Below are positions 48,365 through 57,075 of a DNA stretch of 64,000 nucleotides, piece after piece (position 1 is the first letter of the stretch; each line of letters begins with the position of its first letter). The position numbers and the translations under genes are program-made. The stretch lies in contig CAILVY010000282.1 of assembly GCA_903837785.1 (NCBI GenBank), positions 1 through 64,000 on the forward strand, read 5' to 3'. The notes beneath the pieces are model-generated. The model had not been told where the DNA came from, ran no database searches, and was given only the letters and a program-made list of their open reading frames with translations. The DNA comes from Candidatus Hydrogenedentota bacterium (GTDB lineage Bacteria > Hydrogenedentota > Hydrogenedentia > Hydrogenedentales > CAILVY01).

Positions 48365-49765
48365 CTATTTCCCCGGCATGCCGGGGCACGTTTCGCCTTC
48401 CTGTTTGCGCAGGACGGCCTTCTTCTCGGAAACGGAGAGCGGGAGATTGCCGGCCAGCTTGATCTCGATGATCAGATCGGCCGCGTCGTCAAAGTCCGCG
48501 GGGTCTTCCCACCGCGCCTTTTCGAGGATACCCACGGCTTCCATGTAGCGCCCGGCTTCGGCCATTTCCTGTGCCTGCAGGCGCGACTTCCGGTACTCGG
48601 AAAACGGCTCCTTCATCTCGTCCCAGACCTGGAGCGCCTTCTGCTTGAAGTCTTCGGCCGCGGCGCGCAGCTTCTCTGCCTCCTGCGGGTCGGCGGCCGC
48701 CTTCGCGGCCTCCCTGGCTTTGCGCATCTCCTTCTCGTAGATCAGCGCCTTGTTGCGGAGAATGAAGCGGGGCGCCGTATCCAGCGCACTCTGCGTGCCC
48801 GGATACCGCTGGATGTAGTCCTGCCAGCCTGCGAGCGCCTCCTCGTACTGGCCGTTCAACTCCTCGCAGATGTACAACTGCCGCGGCACCCAGACCTGAT
48901 GATACTGCTGCACCGCAAGCGAGAGATACTTGACGGCGTTTACGTAGTCCTTGAGTTTCTGTTTGTATACGGAGAAACCCAGGTCGAAATAGAGCTGATA
49001 GTTGTACGGATTGTGCTGGATGCCATTCCGGAGGAAGTCCACTGCAAGATAGTAGTAGCGTTCCTTCTCACCCACGCACGCCTCATGCTTCGCGTCCCAT
49101 TTCCGGAGGGCTTGCGGCGTGTCAGGCATCTTGGCCGTCGCATTGTAGGCCAGATGCCACGCGCCCAGCAGATATGCGTCCACAAAGTTGGGATCGAGGT
49201 ATACGCACGTGCGCATCATCGGGATCATCCGGTACAGCATCCCTTGATGCCAATAGCGATCCACCTGAATCCAGACGAACGTGGCCGCCACCTTGCGGAA
49301 GCCGAAGAAGAGGTTAAACACGTTGACCCCGCCGGCCTGCGCCTCGGCGTACTGAATATCCTTGGCCAACTGCAGCTTTCGCCCCCGGGCATAGTCCAGA
49401 AACGACTGGCGTTGTTGCACCAGGTCATTGCCGCGCGCCAGGTTCCAGATCTCATCCGCATAATCCGGCTCGCCGGCCAGGCGGCCCAGGCGGCTCAACT
49501 TCCGCCCCGGCTGGTCCACTTTTGTGTCCAGCGCCAGTTCGGGCAGACGGGACTCCGCCACCGAACTCACGGAATCGTAGAGTTCCTTGTCCTTGTAGTC
49601 CGGATTCTCCTCGGCGAAAAGCCGCTCGTTCGCGGCCGCAGCCAGAATCCAGCGGTAAAAGGCTTCCGCCCGGCGCAACTGATCCACATGCCGCCCGATG
49701 AGCGAGCCCAACGCGAGCGTGGCGATGAACGCGACGATGACAACGATGTTTGGCTGCCGCTTCAT
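48365..49765 (-). CDS. Membrane-anchored TPR-like protein
   Basis: The 466-residue protein has one N-terminal helix (IVVIVAFIATLALGSLIG) followed by alpha-helical repeats. TPR-like units are seen around MRTCVYLDPNFVDAYLLGAWHL, RNGIQHNPYNYQLYFDLGFSVY and EEALAGWQDYIQRYPGTQSAL. It is probably periplasmic. It lies 6 nt after the ABC permease gene, so it is the third member of an ATPase-permease-TPR operon and may be a partner of that transporter. Function unknown. Confidence 0.82.
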   Translation of the reverse strand: MKRQPNIVVIVAFIATLALGSLIGRHVDQLRRAEAFYRWILAAAANERLFAEENPDYKDKELYDSVSSVAESRLPELALDTKVDQPGRKLSRLGRLAGEPDYADEIWNLARGNDLVQQRQSFLDYARGRKLQLAKDIQYAEAQAGGVNVFNLFFGFRKVAATFVWIQVDRYWHQGMLYRMIPMMRTCVYLDPNFVDAYLLGAWHLAYNATAKMPDTPQALRKWDAKHEACVGEKERYYYLAVDFLRNGIQHNPYNYQLYFDLGFSVYKQKLKDYVNAVKYLSLAVQQYHQVWVPRQLYICEELNGQYEEALAGWQDYIQRYPGTQSALDTAPRFILRNKALIYEKEMRKAREAAKAAADPQEAEKLRAAAEDFKQKALQVWDEMKEPFSEYRKSRLQAQEMAEAGRYMEAVGILEKARWEDPADFDDAADLIIEIKLAGNLPLSVSEKKAVLRKQEGETCPGMPGK

Positions 49766-49771
49766 GCGCGA

Positions 49772-50602
49772 TTACAACTCCTTACGCCGGAAAATGATGT
49801 AGGCCATGAGGAACCCGGACAAGGCGTAAACCAGCGCCATCAGCACCAGCCACGGAATCAGCGCGTCCGTCGGCGGGTCGTTTACGGCCCGGTCCACGAT
49901 CTGGGTCTTCAGATCATAGCGCGCCAGGTTCGGCAACACGTTGTACAGGCACCACGCCATGTAGCCCACCAGCTTGTCAATGAACGCGCCCGACTGACCG
50001 GAACGCGTGAAGACGTCGTTCAGGTACTCCGTGAGCGTGCCCGTCAGATAGATGAACAAGCCCGCGATCGTGGGCAGCACCGAGGAGGTCGAGGCGCAGG
50101 ACACCGCGAACGTGAAGGCCGACACGATCAGGAAACTGAAGTACGTGAGGAAGATCGACCACAGCAGCAGCGTGGGCAGCACGTGTTGCCGGGCGTACAG
50201 CGCGAGGAAGAACAACGAACCCATGAGCGCCAGATTGATCAGGATAATCAACTGGACGCCCAGGAATTTGCCCAGGAGGTACTGTCCGCGGCGCACGGGC
50301 TTGGACAACACAGTGTAAATCACCTTGTTGTCCATCTCCGCGGGCACCACGGACGCCGAAATGAATACCGTGATCAGCATGCCGAAGATGGCGATGGCCG
50401 TCACGCAGATGTCCTTGATCAGCTTCAGTTCCATGTCCGTCTCGGACGACGGATCGAGGAAGGAGGACATGAAATTCGAACCGAATATCACGAGCAGGCT
50501 CAGGATGAGGAAGCCCACAAGCGTCTTCTTGCGCATCCCCTCCCGCCAAGTATAGATGGCGATGCACCAGGGTCCGCGAATGTAGTCTACTACGGCCTTC
50601 AT
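49772..50602 (-). CDS. ABC transporter permease
   Basis: The 276-residue protein is an ABC-2-type permease with about six helices: GFLILSLLVIFGSNF, AIFGMLITVFISASVVPAEM, LIILINLALMGSLFFLAL and an end with IPWLVLMALVYALSGF. DNKVIYTVLSKPVRRGQYLLGK is typical of the family's cytosolic loop. The ORF track adds 37 codons that overlap the ATPase gene; the ATG at 50602 gives the usual ATGA overlap. Substrate unknown. Confidence 0.9.
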   Translation of the reverse strand: MKAVVDYIRGPWCIAIYTWREGMRKKTLVGFLILSLLVIFGSNFMSSFLDPSSETDMELKLIKDICVTAIAIFGMLITVFISASVVPAEMDNKVIYTVLSKPVRRGQYLLGKFLGVQLIILINLALMGSLFFLALYARQHVLPTLLLWSIFLTYFSFLIVSAFTFAVSCASTSSVLPTIAGLFIYLTGTLTEYLNDVFTRSGQSGAFIDKLVGYMAWCLYNVLPNLARYDLKTQIVDRAVNDPPTDALIPWLVLMALVYALSGFLMAYIIFRRKEL

Positions 50603-51549
50603 GCGGCTTGTCTCCGTTTGGCTTCTGCCGCGCCCACGACGCGGACAAAGAGTTCTTCCAGGGTCTCGCGGCGCGGCGCCACGCTGTGCAGGTTCAGGTT
50701 CTCCGCCCGGCACAATTCCAGCGCCTCGTAGGAACTGTGTCCCTCCGCCACGCGCAGCTTCAACTTGTCGCCCACGCGATCTTCCACGCTGATGCCCTTC
50801 TCCGCGAGCCGGCTCAACGCCGCCTCCGTCGCCCCCGTCACCTCAATGGAGAACTCGCGCTCCGTCAGCAGTTCGTTCAGGGTGCCCATCGTCTGCAGCA
50901 CGCCCTCGAAGAGGATGCCCACCCGGTCGCTGATCAATTCCACTTCAAGCAACTCGTGGCTCGATATGAGGAGGGTCTTCCCCTGATCCCGCAGCTGGGC
51001 CAGGATGTCCCGGATCTCCTTGCGCGCGATCGGGTCCAGGCCCGTGGTCGGTTCATCCAGGATCAGGATCTGCGGATCGCTGATCAGCGCCTGCGCCAGC
51101 CCGATGCGTTGCCGCATGCCCTTCGAGTAGCCCCGAAGCAGCCGGTTCCGCGCGTGGCTCATCCCCACCACGTCGATCACTGCATCCACGCGGCGCTTCA
51201 GGTCCTTGCCCGTCAGACCGTAGAGCTTCCCGTAGTACTCGAGAATCTCTTCGCCGCGCAGGAAGTCCGGATAGTAGGCGCCCTCCGGCAGATAGCCGAT
51301 GCTGCGCTTCACCTTGGCCGAACTGATGTCCTTGCTGCCCAGGATCCGGATTTCGCCCGAGGTCGGGAAGATCAGGCTCAGCAGCATCTTGATTGTCGTC
51401 GTCTTGCCCGATCCGTTCGGCCCGAGGTATCCAAAGATTTCCCCGGCGGGTATGCTGAGATTCAGGTCCTTCAGCGCATGAAGGTCCTGTCTGCGGCGAG
51501 CGCCCTCATAGATCTTGTTCAGATTCTTGGTTTCGATAACGACCGACAC
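50599..51549 (-). CDS. ABC transporter ATP-binding protein
   Basis: The 316-residue ATPase has Walker A GPNGSGKTT, signature RGYSKGMRQRIGLAQAL (variant of LSGGQ), Walker B ILILDEPTTGLDP and the H-loop SSHELLEVE. The C-terminal ~90 residues form the small domain common in ABC-2-type exporters (DUF4162-like). It energises the permease next to it. Confidence 0.97.
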   Translation of the reverse strand: MSVVIETKNLNKIYEGARRRQDLHALKDLNLSIPAGEIFGYLGPNGSGKTTTIKMLLSLIFPTSGEIRILGSKDISSAKVKRSIGYLPEGAYYPDFLRGEEILEYYGKLYGLTGKDLKRRVDAVIDVVGMSHARNRLLRGYSKGMRQRIGLAQALISDPQILILDEPTTGLDPIARKEIRDILAQLRDQGKTLLISSHELLEVELISDRVGILFEGVLQTMGTLNELLTEREFSIEVTGATEAALSRLAEKGISVEDRVGDKLKLRVAEGHSSYEALELCRAENLNLHSVAPRRETLEELFVRVVGAAEAKRRQAA

Positions 51550-51731
51550 GTTGGATAGCCTCGCAAGGTTGGAGATTGCTGTGCAAACATGTTAGCCACG
51601 GTTCTGGATTCCGCGCGGTTCCGTCTTCCGCGGCCCGTTGTGGAGCCTCAAAATGATAACAGACCCTTTCAGGACAGTCAATTGCAGCCGGGGAAGCCTG
51701 TTGGATTCCGCTTCCCGGAGCGCTCTCCCGT

Positions 51732-52643
51732 TCACTTCCGCTGGATCGCCGCCAGTAATTCCTCTTGCGACGGAGTTTGATCATCCCAGTATTTTACCGT
51801 GCTCCCGTTCCTCACAAGATAGAAGCGCGGGGGGGCGATGCCCGTCAGGCTGAAGAAGAGTCCCGTGTCGTTCCCGATGCTGTGCATCGGAAACAGTGGA
51901 TTTGTGGTTGCCTGGAACTCCGCCATCTCCCCCTCGTTCTCCTCGAGGCACAGGGCCACTAGCGGCGGCAGATCCGGCGTGGCGAAGATGTTGTTGATGG
52001 CCGGCACCTCCGCCATGCAATGATCGCACGACATGCTCAGCATCACCACTACGTGATCACCCTTGCCCAGGTCGAAATGCTGGCCGTCCGGCGTGTCAAA
52101 CACAAAGCGGGCAAACGGCGCGGGCGGGAGGGCCTTTCCCGGCGCGGCATACGCGTAGGCCAGGACTCCGGCGGTCAATGCCGTCGACAGCGCCGCCCGT
52201 ACCCCGGCCCCGGGCGTCCACGGCGTGTCGGGGAGCCGCCCCGCCCACGCCCAGGCGCCCAGCGCCATGAGCACGAGATTCTTGACCACCGCGATCTCCG
52301 GCGGCGTCTTGATCCGTCCCGTGCAGCCGCACTCCTTGAGGCCGTGGAAGACCCAGGCGAACAGGATGAGTCCAGTGAAGAAAAGCAGTAGTCCTTCCAG
52401 CAGCCCGTAGCTCCACCCTTTGCGGCGAAGGCCCCAGAGGAGGGCGAAGCCCAGGAGCAGTTCGAGCGCCAGGGTTGAGTAGCCCACCACCGGCAGCAGG
52501 GACTTGTCCGTAATGACGCCGTATGCCGCGATGGCCCGCAGGAAATTGACCGCGTCCTCGGACTTGAGCAGGGCGCTCGCCAGAAACACCACCCCCAGCA
52601 CCACTTCCACCGGCCGCGCTCCGCGCTTCAAAAACGACTGCAT
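51732..52643 (-). CDS. MauE-like membrane domain fused to a thioredoxin-like domain
   Basis: The 303-residue protein has an N-terminal four-helix DoxX/MauE-like domain (about 1-150) with the cysteine motif ECGCTGRIKTP between helices. A helix near 160-175 leads into a C-terminal thioredoxin-like domain with MSCDHCMAEVPAINNIF (a C-x-x-C motif) and APPRFYLVRNG, where the Pro fits the cis-Pro loop. Topology suggests the redox part is periplasmic. It may pass electrons through the membrane and reduce or oxidise disulfides. Divergent from the AI-2E family gene. Confidence 0.83.
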   Translation of the reverse strand: MQSFLKRGARPVEVVLGVVFLASALLKSEDAVNFLRAIAAYGVITDKSLLPVVGYSTLALELLLGFALLWGLRRKGWSYGLLEGLLLFFTGLILFAWVFHGLKECGCTGRIKTPPEIAVVKNLVLMALGAWAWAGRLPDTPWTPGAGVRAALSTALTAGVLAYAYAAPGKALPPAPFARFVFDTPDGQHFDLGKGDHVVVMLSMSCDHCMAEVPAINNIFATPDLPPLVALCLEENEGEMAEFQATTNPLFPMHSIGNDTGLFFSLTGIAPPRFYLVRNGSTVKYWDDQTPSQEELLAAIQRK

Positions 52644-52780
52644 TGTCCGTTACGCCTTTCACTGTCCGGCCCGCCGCGGCTGCACACGCCGGGCACCGAG
52701 GCATGTTATCATTCCCGCGGGCGGCTTGCCAATGCCGCGGGTGCATGTTAGCATGGCGTCGTCATCGAGGAGGGAGTACG

Positions 52781-53965
52781 ATGCTGAAGCCCGTGTTCGA
52801 GAATCCATGGGTGCGTGCGGGGGGGCTGCTTGTGCTCATCGTGGCCCTCCTCCTGCTGGCTTATCTGCTGAGCGGGATCCTGATTCCCCTGTTTTTCGCA
52901 TTCATCGTCGCCTACATGTTCCGTCCCGTGATTGCTGCGCTCGAAAAGCGGCGATTCACCCACATGGCGGCCATCATTCTCCTCGTGCTGATCCTCATTG
53001 CCGGCTTTTTCAGCATGCCCCTCATGATCCTGCCCGGGATGATCTCCGAGGCGCAGCGGCTCGTCCACACGACGGCCACGGACCTGGAAAGCGCACGCTT
53101 CGATCAATTCCTGAACCGCCTCCCGCTCGAGACCCTCGTCCGGGAAATGGGATGGGTGCCTTCCGATGCAACAGAGGTCAATGCCCGGGTGGTCCTCATG
53201 CAGCACCTCGGCGATTGGGTGCAACAGAATGCCCTCGAGTTCTTCCGCTCCCATGTCCCTGAAATCGCCCGCGCCGGCAAGAGCGCCGGCGCCTCGGCCG
53301 TCGCGCTCTTCGGCACGCTGACGGAAAGCCTTCTGGGACTTGTCCTCTTTGTCGGCAACCTGGCGGTTTTCGCCTTCGTCGCCATCTATCTCCTCAAAGA
53401 CTATGACGCGATTGTGCAGACCGCTCACGATTTATTGCCGCAGCGATGCCGCGGCCGGATCACGGACATCATGATTCAAATCGACATCCAGTTGCGGGCC
53501 TATCTGCGCGGACAGATCTCCGTGTGCGTCTGCCTGGGCGTCATGTACGCGGTCGGTTTCCGGCTGTCCGGCGTGCCCTTTGCAGTGCCCCTCGGCATTT
53601 TCGGCGGCGTCGCGAGTTTCGTCCCGTACATGGGTCTGACGCTTACCGCCCTGCCCGCCGCCCTGCTGATCGTTCTCCAGTTTGGAATTGACGGACATCT
53701 GCTTGGGCTCTTGCTCACTTTTCTGATCGCCCAGGGCATGGAAGGATACGTGTTGACGCCCCGCCTGGTCGGCTCCCAAGTCGGGCTGAGCCCCGTCTGG
53801 GTCGTCCTGGCCATCATGGTCTTCGGCACGAGCCTGGGCTTTGTAGGGTTGCTCCTGGCGGTTCCCATGGCCGCGGTGCTCAAGGTGCTCGTCGGCGAGA
53901 TGCTCGAAACCTACCGGAAATCGCCCCTCTTTCAGGAAGGCTTGCCGGACGATTCCGATTCCTGA
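52781..53965 (+). CDS. AI-2E family (PerM-like) transporter
   Basis: The 394-residue protein has the family's helix pattern: LLVLIVALLLLAYLLSGILIPLF at the N terminus, a soluble amphipathic stretch, then VCLGVMYAVGF, GIFGGVASFVPYMGLTLTALPA and a final LGFVGLLLAVPMAAVLKVLV. The PYMG loop is a family hallmark. Members are secondary transporters with varied substrates; AI-2 export applies to some only. GAGGAGGGAG precedes the ATG at 52781; the track start is 46 codons earlier. Its end overlaps pssA by 34 nt, tail to tail. Confidence 0.93.
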   Translation: MLKPVFENPWVRAGGLLVLIVALLLLAYLLSGILIPLFFAFIVAYMFRPVIAALEKRRFTHMAAIILLVLILIAGFFSMPLMILPGMISEAQRLVHTTATDLESARFDQFLNRLPLETLVREMGWVPSDATEVNARVVLMQHLGDWVQQNALEFFRSHVPEIARAGKSAGASAVALFGTLTESLLGLVLFVGNLAVFAFVAIYLLKDYDAIVQTAHDLLPQRCRGRITDIMIQIDIQLRAYLRGQISVCVCLGVMYAVGFRLSGVPFAVPLGIFGGVASFVPYMGLTLTALPAALLIVLQFGIDGHLLGLLLTFLIAQGMEGYVLTPRLVGSQVGLSPVWVVLAIMVFGTSLGFVGLLLAVPMAAVLKVLVGEMLETYRKSPLFQEGLPDDSDS

Positions 53966-54822
53966 GTCCGGGCCCCGTCCGCCCGCACCGGGGCGGGTTG
54001 GAGCAGATAGCGGGTGTAGATCGTGTCCCCAATGCCGAACATCACGTACGTCACCGACAGCGGGAACAACACGATGTACGGGGACGTGGTCGCGGCATAG
54101 TGGATGACCGGAATCGCAACAATGCAAAAGACCAGCACCCCGAAGGCATGCCGCGGCGACAACACGAAAGATTTGAAGCGGTCTTTCGGATAGCGGACTG
54201 TGCTGACCATCAACAACGCCAGAATGACCGCCGCCGGGCCCAGCGCGTAGTAGGCCAGGGGGCCCAGGGCGTAATTCTCGAGCCGAGGCTCGAAATAGTC
54301 CAGAAAAAGCACAAAGGTCGCCAGCGTGCCGCCCGCCGCGGGCGAGGGCAGTCCCGTAAACGAATCCCGCCGGTCCGCCTGGTAGATGTTGAAGCGCGCC
54401 AGCCGCAGCGAGGCGCAAATCACGTAGATGATGGCCATGTAAGAGCCGGTCTTGCCCACGAGCGATTCCGCCCGCGGCGACAACGGCAAATGGCCCCACT
54501 CCGGCAGATAGGCCATGAACACCAGCACCGCGGGCGCCACGCCGAAGGAAACCATGTCGCACAGGCTGTCCAGTTCTTTCCCGAATTCGGATACGCTATT
54601 GGTCAGCCGCGCCACGGTCCCGTCGCAGGCGTCGAAGAACATCGCCAGCAGGATGAACAGGGCCGCTTTCTCGAATTCCTGGCCGATGCTCGCAAAGATG
54701 CTTGCCATCCCCAGATACAGGCTGATCGTCGTCATCACGCTGGCCAGCACATTGACCGGACGGCGCCGGCTCTGACGCTTGACCTTGATCTTCTTCGTCC
54801 GTTTCAGCGGGCGGATATCCAT
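53932..54822 (-). CDS. pssA: CDP-diacylglycerol--serine O-phosphatidyltransferase
   Basis: This CDP-alcohol phosphatidyltransferase (about 296 residues) has the signature DACDGTVARLTNSVSEFGKE-LDSLCD, matching D-G-x2-A-R-x8-G-x3-D-x3-D, and about eight hydrophobic helices. It makes phosphatidylserine from CDP-diacylglycerol and serine, which the adjacent decarboxylase converts to phosphatidylethanolamine. GAGGAGC precedes ATG 54822; the track uses a GTG seven codons upstream. Its C-terminal tail overlaps the AI-2E family gene. Confidence 0.95.
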   Translation of the reverse strand: MDIRPLKRTKKIKVKRQSRRRPVNVLASVMTTISLYLGMASIFASIGQEFEKAALFILLAMFFDACDGTVARLTNSVSEFGKELDSLCDMVSFGVAPAVLVFMAYLPEWGHLPLSPRAESLVGKTGSYMAIIYVICASLRLARFNIYQADRRDSFTGLPSPAAGGTLATFVLFLDYFEPRLENYALGPLAYYALGPAAVILALLMVSTVRYPKDRFKSFVLSPRHAFGVLVFCIVAIPVIHYAATTSPYIVLFPLSVTYVMFGIGDTIYTRYLLQPAPVRADGARTQESESSGKPS

Positions 54823-54843
54823 CCCTTGCTCCTCATTCCGCAC

Positions 54844-55446
54844 TCAGGGAAAACGGGCCACGATGCTCGTGCCCGCAAATACTTTATCCTTAAGTCTAAC
54901 ACATGGTTCCGCCGAAGGCGGGAGATAGAGTTCCACCCGCGACCCAAAGCGGATCATCCCGTACTTCTCGCCCTTCTTCAGCGCCATCCCCGGCTTGGCC
55001 GGACAAACGATCCGGCGCGCGACGGCTCCCGAAATTTGACGCACCGTCATCGGACCCTTCGGCGTGTCCACCCACATCGCGTTGGACTCGTTCACCTTGC
55101 TCGCTTCCTGGTTCATCGCGTTGATGTACCGGCCCGGCGCGTACTTTACCTCGCGCACAGTGCACTCAAAGGGCGCGCGATTCACATGCGCGTTGAACAC
55201 CGACATGAAAATCGAGATCCGCTTGCAGGCGCCCGCGTAGTGGGGAGAGTCCACCAGTTCCTCGATGGCCACCACGGTCCCGTCCGCGGGCGAAACGACC
55301 TCGTTCGGCTGGGCCGTGATCTCGCGCGGGAAGTCCCGGAAGAACATCATCACTGCCAGCCCGGACAATACAAAAATCAGCCCCACGCCCATTAGCGGGC
55401 CAAAAAACCAAACCCCCTGCATCCATGCATTAAACGGTTCGTTCAC
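54844..55446 (-). CDS. psd: Phosphatidylserine decarboxylase proenzyme (short form)
   Basis: The 200-residue short-form enzyme has EVVSPADGTVVAIEEL, SIFMSVFNAHVNRAP, and the self-cleavage site in MIRFGSRVELYLP, where Gly-Ser gives the pyruvoyl group. Two N-terminal helices anchor it to the inner membrane. It starts at GTG 55446, overlapping the radC stop by 4 nt, and precedes pssA by 21 nt. Confidence 0.96.
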   Translation of the reverse strand: MNEPFNAWMQGVWFFGPLMGVGLIFVLSGLAVMMFFRDFPREITAQPNEVVSPADGTVVAIEELVDSPHYAGACKRISIFMSVFNAHVNRAPFECTVREVKYAPGRYINAMNQEASKVNESNAMWVDTPKGPMTVRQISGAVARRIVCPAKPGMALKKGEKYGMIRFGSRVELYLPPSAEPCVRLKDKVFAGTSIVARFP

Positions 55447-56141
55447 AACATATGCCTTTCTTTGAGACTCACGTACTTCCCATCGCCAAATACAATGTGA
55501 TCCAGCAGTTCGATCCCCAGGATGGCGCCCGACTCCCGCAAGCGCCCCGTCAACTCCTGGTCCGTCCGGCTGGGTTCCGGATCGCCGCTCGGGTGGTTGT
55601 GCGCCACAATGATGGCCGCCGCGCCTTCCCGCACCGCCTGCCGGAAAACATCCGCCGGTCCCGCGTGCGTGCCCGCGAGCCCGCCCCGCGAAATCTCCTG
55701 CGTCTTCAACACCTCGTGTTTCGCGTTCAACAGCAGGACCACGAAACGCTCTGTTTCATAGTCCTTGAAACGCAGCATCAGCAGATCCGCCACATCCGAC
55801 GCGCTGTGGATGCGCTTGGAGGCCGCCTGCCGATGCTCCGCAAGCCGCTTGCCCAACTCGAGCGCCGCCTTGATCTCCACCGCCTTCACCGCTCCCACCC
55901 CCTTCACCTGCTGAATCTCCTCCACCGACGCCCGCGCCAGCGCCCGCAACCCGCCGAAATGGCTCAGGAGCCGCTCCGCCAGGGCCACTGCGCCCGCCTC
56001 CCGCGTGCCCGTCCGGAACAGCACCGCGATTAACTCCGCATCGCGCAGCGCCTCCGCGCCCAGCCGGGCCAGACGTTCCCGCGGACGGTCCTCTTCCGCC
56101 ATCTCCCGGACCGCACTCGGATATTGGGGAGCGTTCGACAT
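55443..56141 (-). CDS. radC: RadC family JAB/MPN protein
   Basis: The 232-residue protein has a helix-hairpin-helix region (VEEIQQVKGVGAVKAVEIKAA) and a JAMM/MPN+ metal motif HNHPSGDPEPSRTD with an upstream Glu. RadC was named for DNA repair, but that role was later disputed; it is probably a metallopeptidase-like domain of unclear function. Start 56141 is preferred for GAAGAGG; the track uses a GTG two codons earlier. It heads the radC-psd-pssA run. Confidence 0.94.
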   Translation of the reverse strand: MSNAPQYPSAVREMAEEDRPRERLARLGAEALRDAELIAVLFRTGTREAGAVALAERLLSHFGGLRALARASVEEIQQVKGVGAVKAVEIKAALELGKRLAEHRQAASKRIHSASDVADLLMLRFKDYETERFVVLLLNAKHEVLKTQEISRGGLAGTHAGPADVFRQAVREGAAAIIVAHNHPSGDPEPSRTDQELTGRLRESGAILGIELLDHIVFGDGKYVSLKERHML

Positions 56142-56302
56142 GAGCACACCTCTTCGCCGGAAAGTCTAGCACACGCGGGCCAAGGTTATGAAGCGGGACA
56201 GCGGACGAAATGTTGCCGTATGGGACGCAGGGTGTCTGCTGCGACGGGTCCACCGAAGCCTGGGGCACGATGAAGCGGAGCGCTCCCGTCTCCCCCCCGG
56301 GT

Positions 56303-56331
56303 TTGCGTTCGCGGGGTGCATTTCCTACAAT
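56303..56331 (+). promoter_or_regulatory. Candidate promoter of the sigma/anti-sigma pair
   Basis: TTGCGT (56303-56308) and TACAAT (56326-56331) are 17 bp apart, about 110 nt upstream of the sigma gene. An autoregulated ECF promoter of different type may also exist; I did not identify one. Confidence 0.4.
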
Positions 56332-56443
56332 CAACGGGTTGTTGGCTTCTTCAAAGTGCTAAAAATGAGAACCTTGCCATGGGTGTGACGTTTTCGGAAA
56401 TTGGTTGTACGATTAGCAGTTCGCAACGCACAAGGACAGCGGA

Positions 56444-57073
56444 ATGCAGGCCGGAAGTGCGCTGGCTCGTGCGGAGTTGTGCATGAGTACGGCACAACCA
56501 CAGAGTGACGAAGGCCTGATGGCGCAGCTCAGCGGCGGCCGGGACGATGCCCTGGCCGAGCTGGTCAAGCGCTATCAGAACGATGTCTTTCGCTTCTGCC
56601 TGCACTATTTGAAGAATGTCGATCACGCGAAAGAGATATCGCAGGAAACCTTTCTGCGGGTCTACTCGGCGCGGGATCGTTTTGACGTGTCCCGAAAGTT
56701 TAAACCGTGGTTGCTGTGTATCGCCCGGAATCTCTGCCTGAACGAGATCAAGCGCAAGAAGACGGTTCAGATGGAGGCGCTCGAGGATTACGCCAGCGCT
56801 TCGCGCGAGGATAACGGCGCGCTCAGCGCCTTCTCCGTGGACGGCCCCTCGGACCGGCTGATGGCGGAAGAACGCCGCCAGACGCTTCTGCATGTGCTGG
56901 AAGCCTTGCCGGTCGATGCGCGGGAAATCGTCAATCTTCGGTATTTCCAGCGGATGTCCGCCCGGGAAATCGCGGAGGTGGTGGACAGCACCGAGGGGGC
57001 CGTGCGCACGCGGCTCCACCGAATATTGCGGCAGTTACAGGACTCATGTGAGCATCTGAAGGATCAAGTGTAG
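56444..57073 (+). CDS. ECF-type sigma-70 family RNA polymerase sigma factor
   Basis: The 209-residue protein has region 2 (YQNDVFRFCLHYLKNVDHA, EISQETFLRVYSARDRFD, FKPWLLCIARNLCLNEIKR) and region 4 (LPVDAREIVNLRYFQRMSAREIAEV, TEGAVRTRLHRILRQL) with a poorly conserved linker, as in ECF sigma factors. It directs polymerase to a dedicated promoter set in response to a signal gated by the anti-sigma factor. Start is either 56444 or 56483 (MSTAQ, GGAG upstream). The next gene begins 2 nt after its stop. Confidence 0.95.
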   Translation: MQAGSALARAELCMSTAQPQSDEGLMAQLSGGRDDALAELVKRYQNDVFRFCLHYLKNVDHAKEISQETFLRVYSARDRFDVSRKFKPWLLCIARNLCLNEIKRKKTVQMEALEDYASASREDNGALSAFSVDGPSDRLMAEERRQTLLHVLEALPVDAREIVNLRYFQRMSAREIAEVVDSTEGAVRTRLHRILRQLQDSCEHLKDQV

Positions 57074-57075
57074 TA

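Noticed and set aside
44017-50731. Plus-strand ORFs of 808, 461 and 806 codons
   Set aside because: They are antisense to pheT, pheS/yggS and the ABC/TPR genes; no plausible domains.
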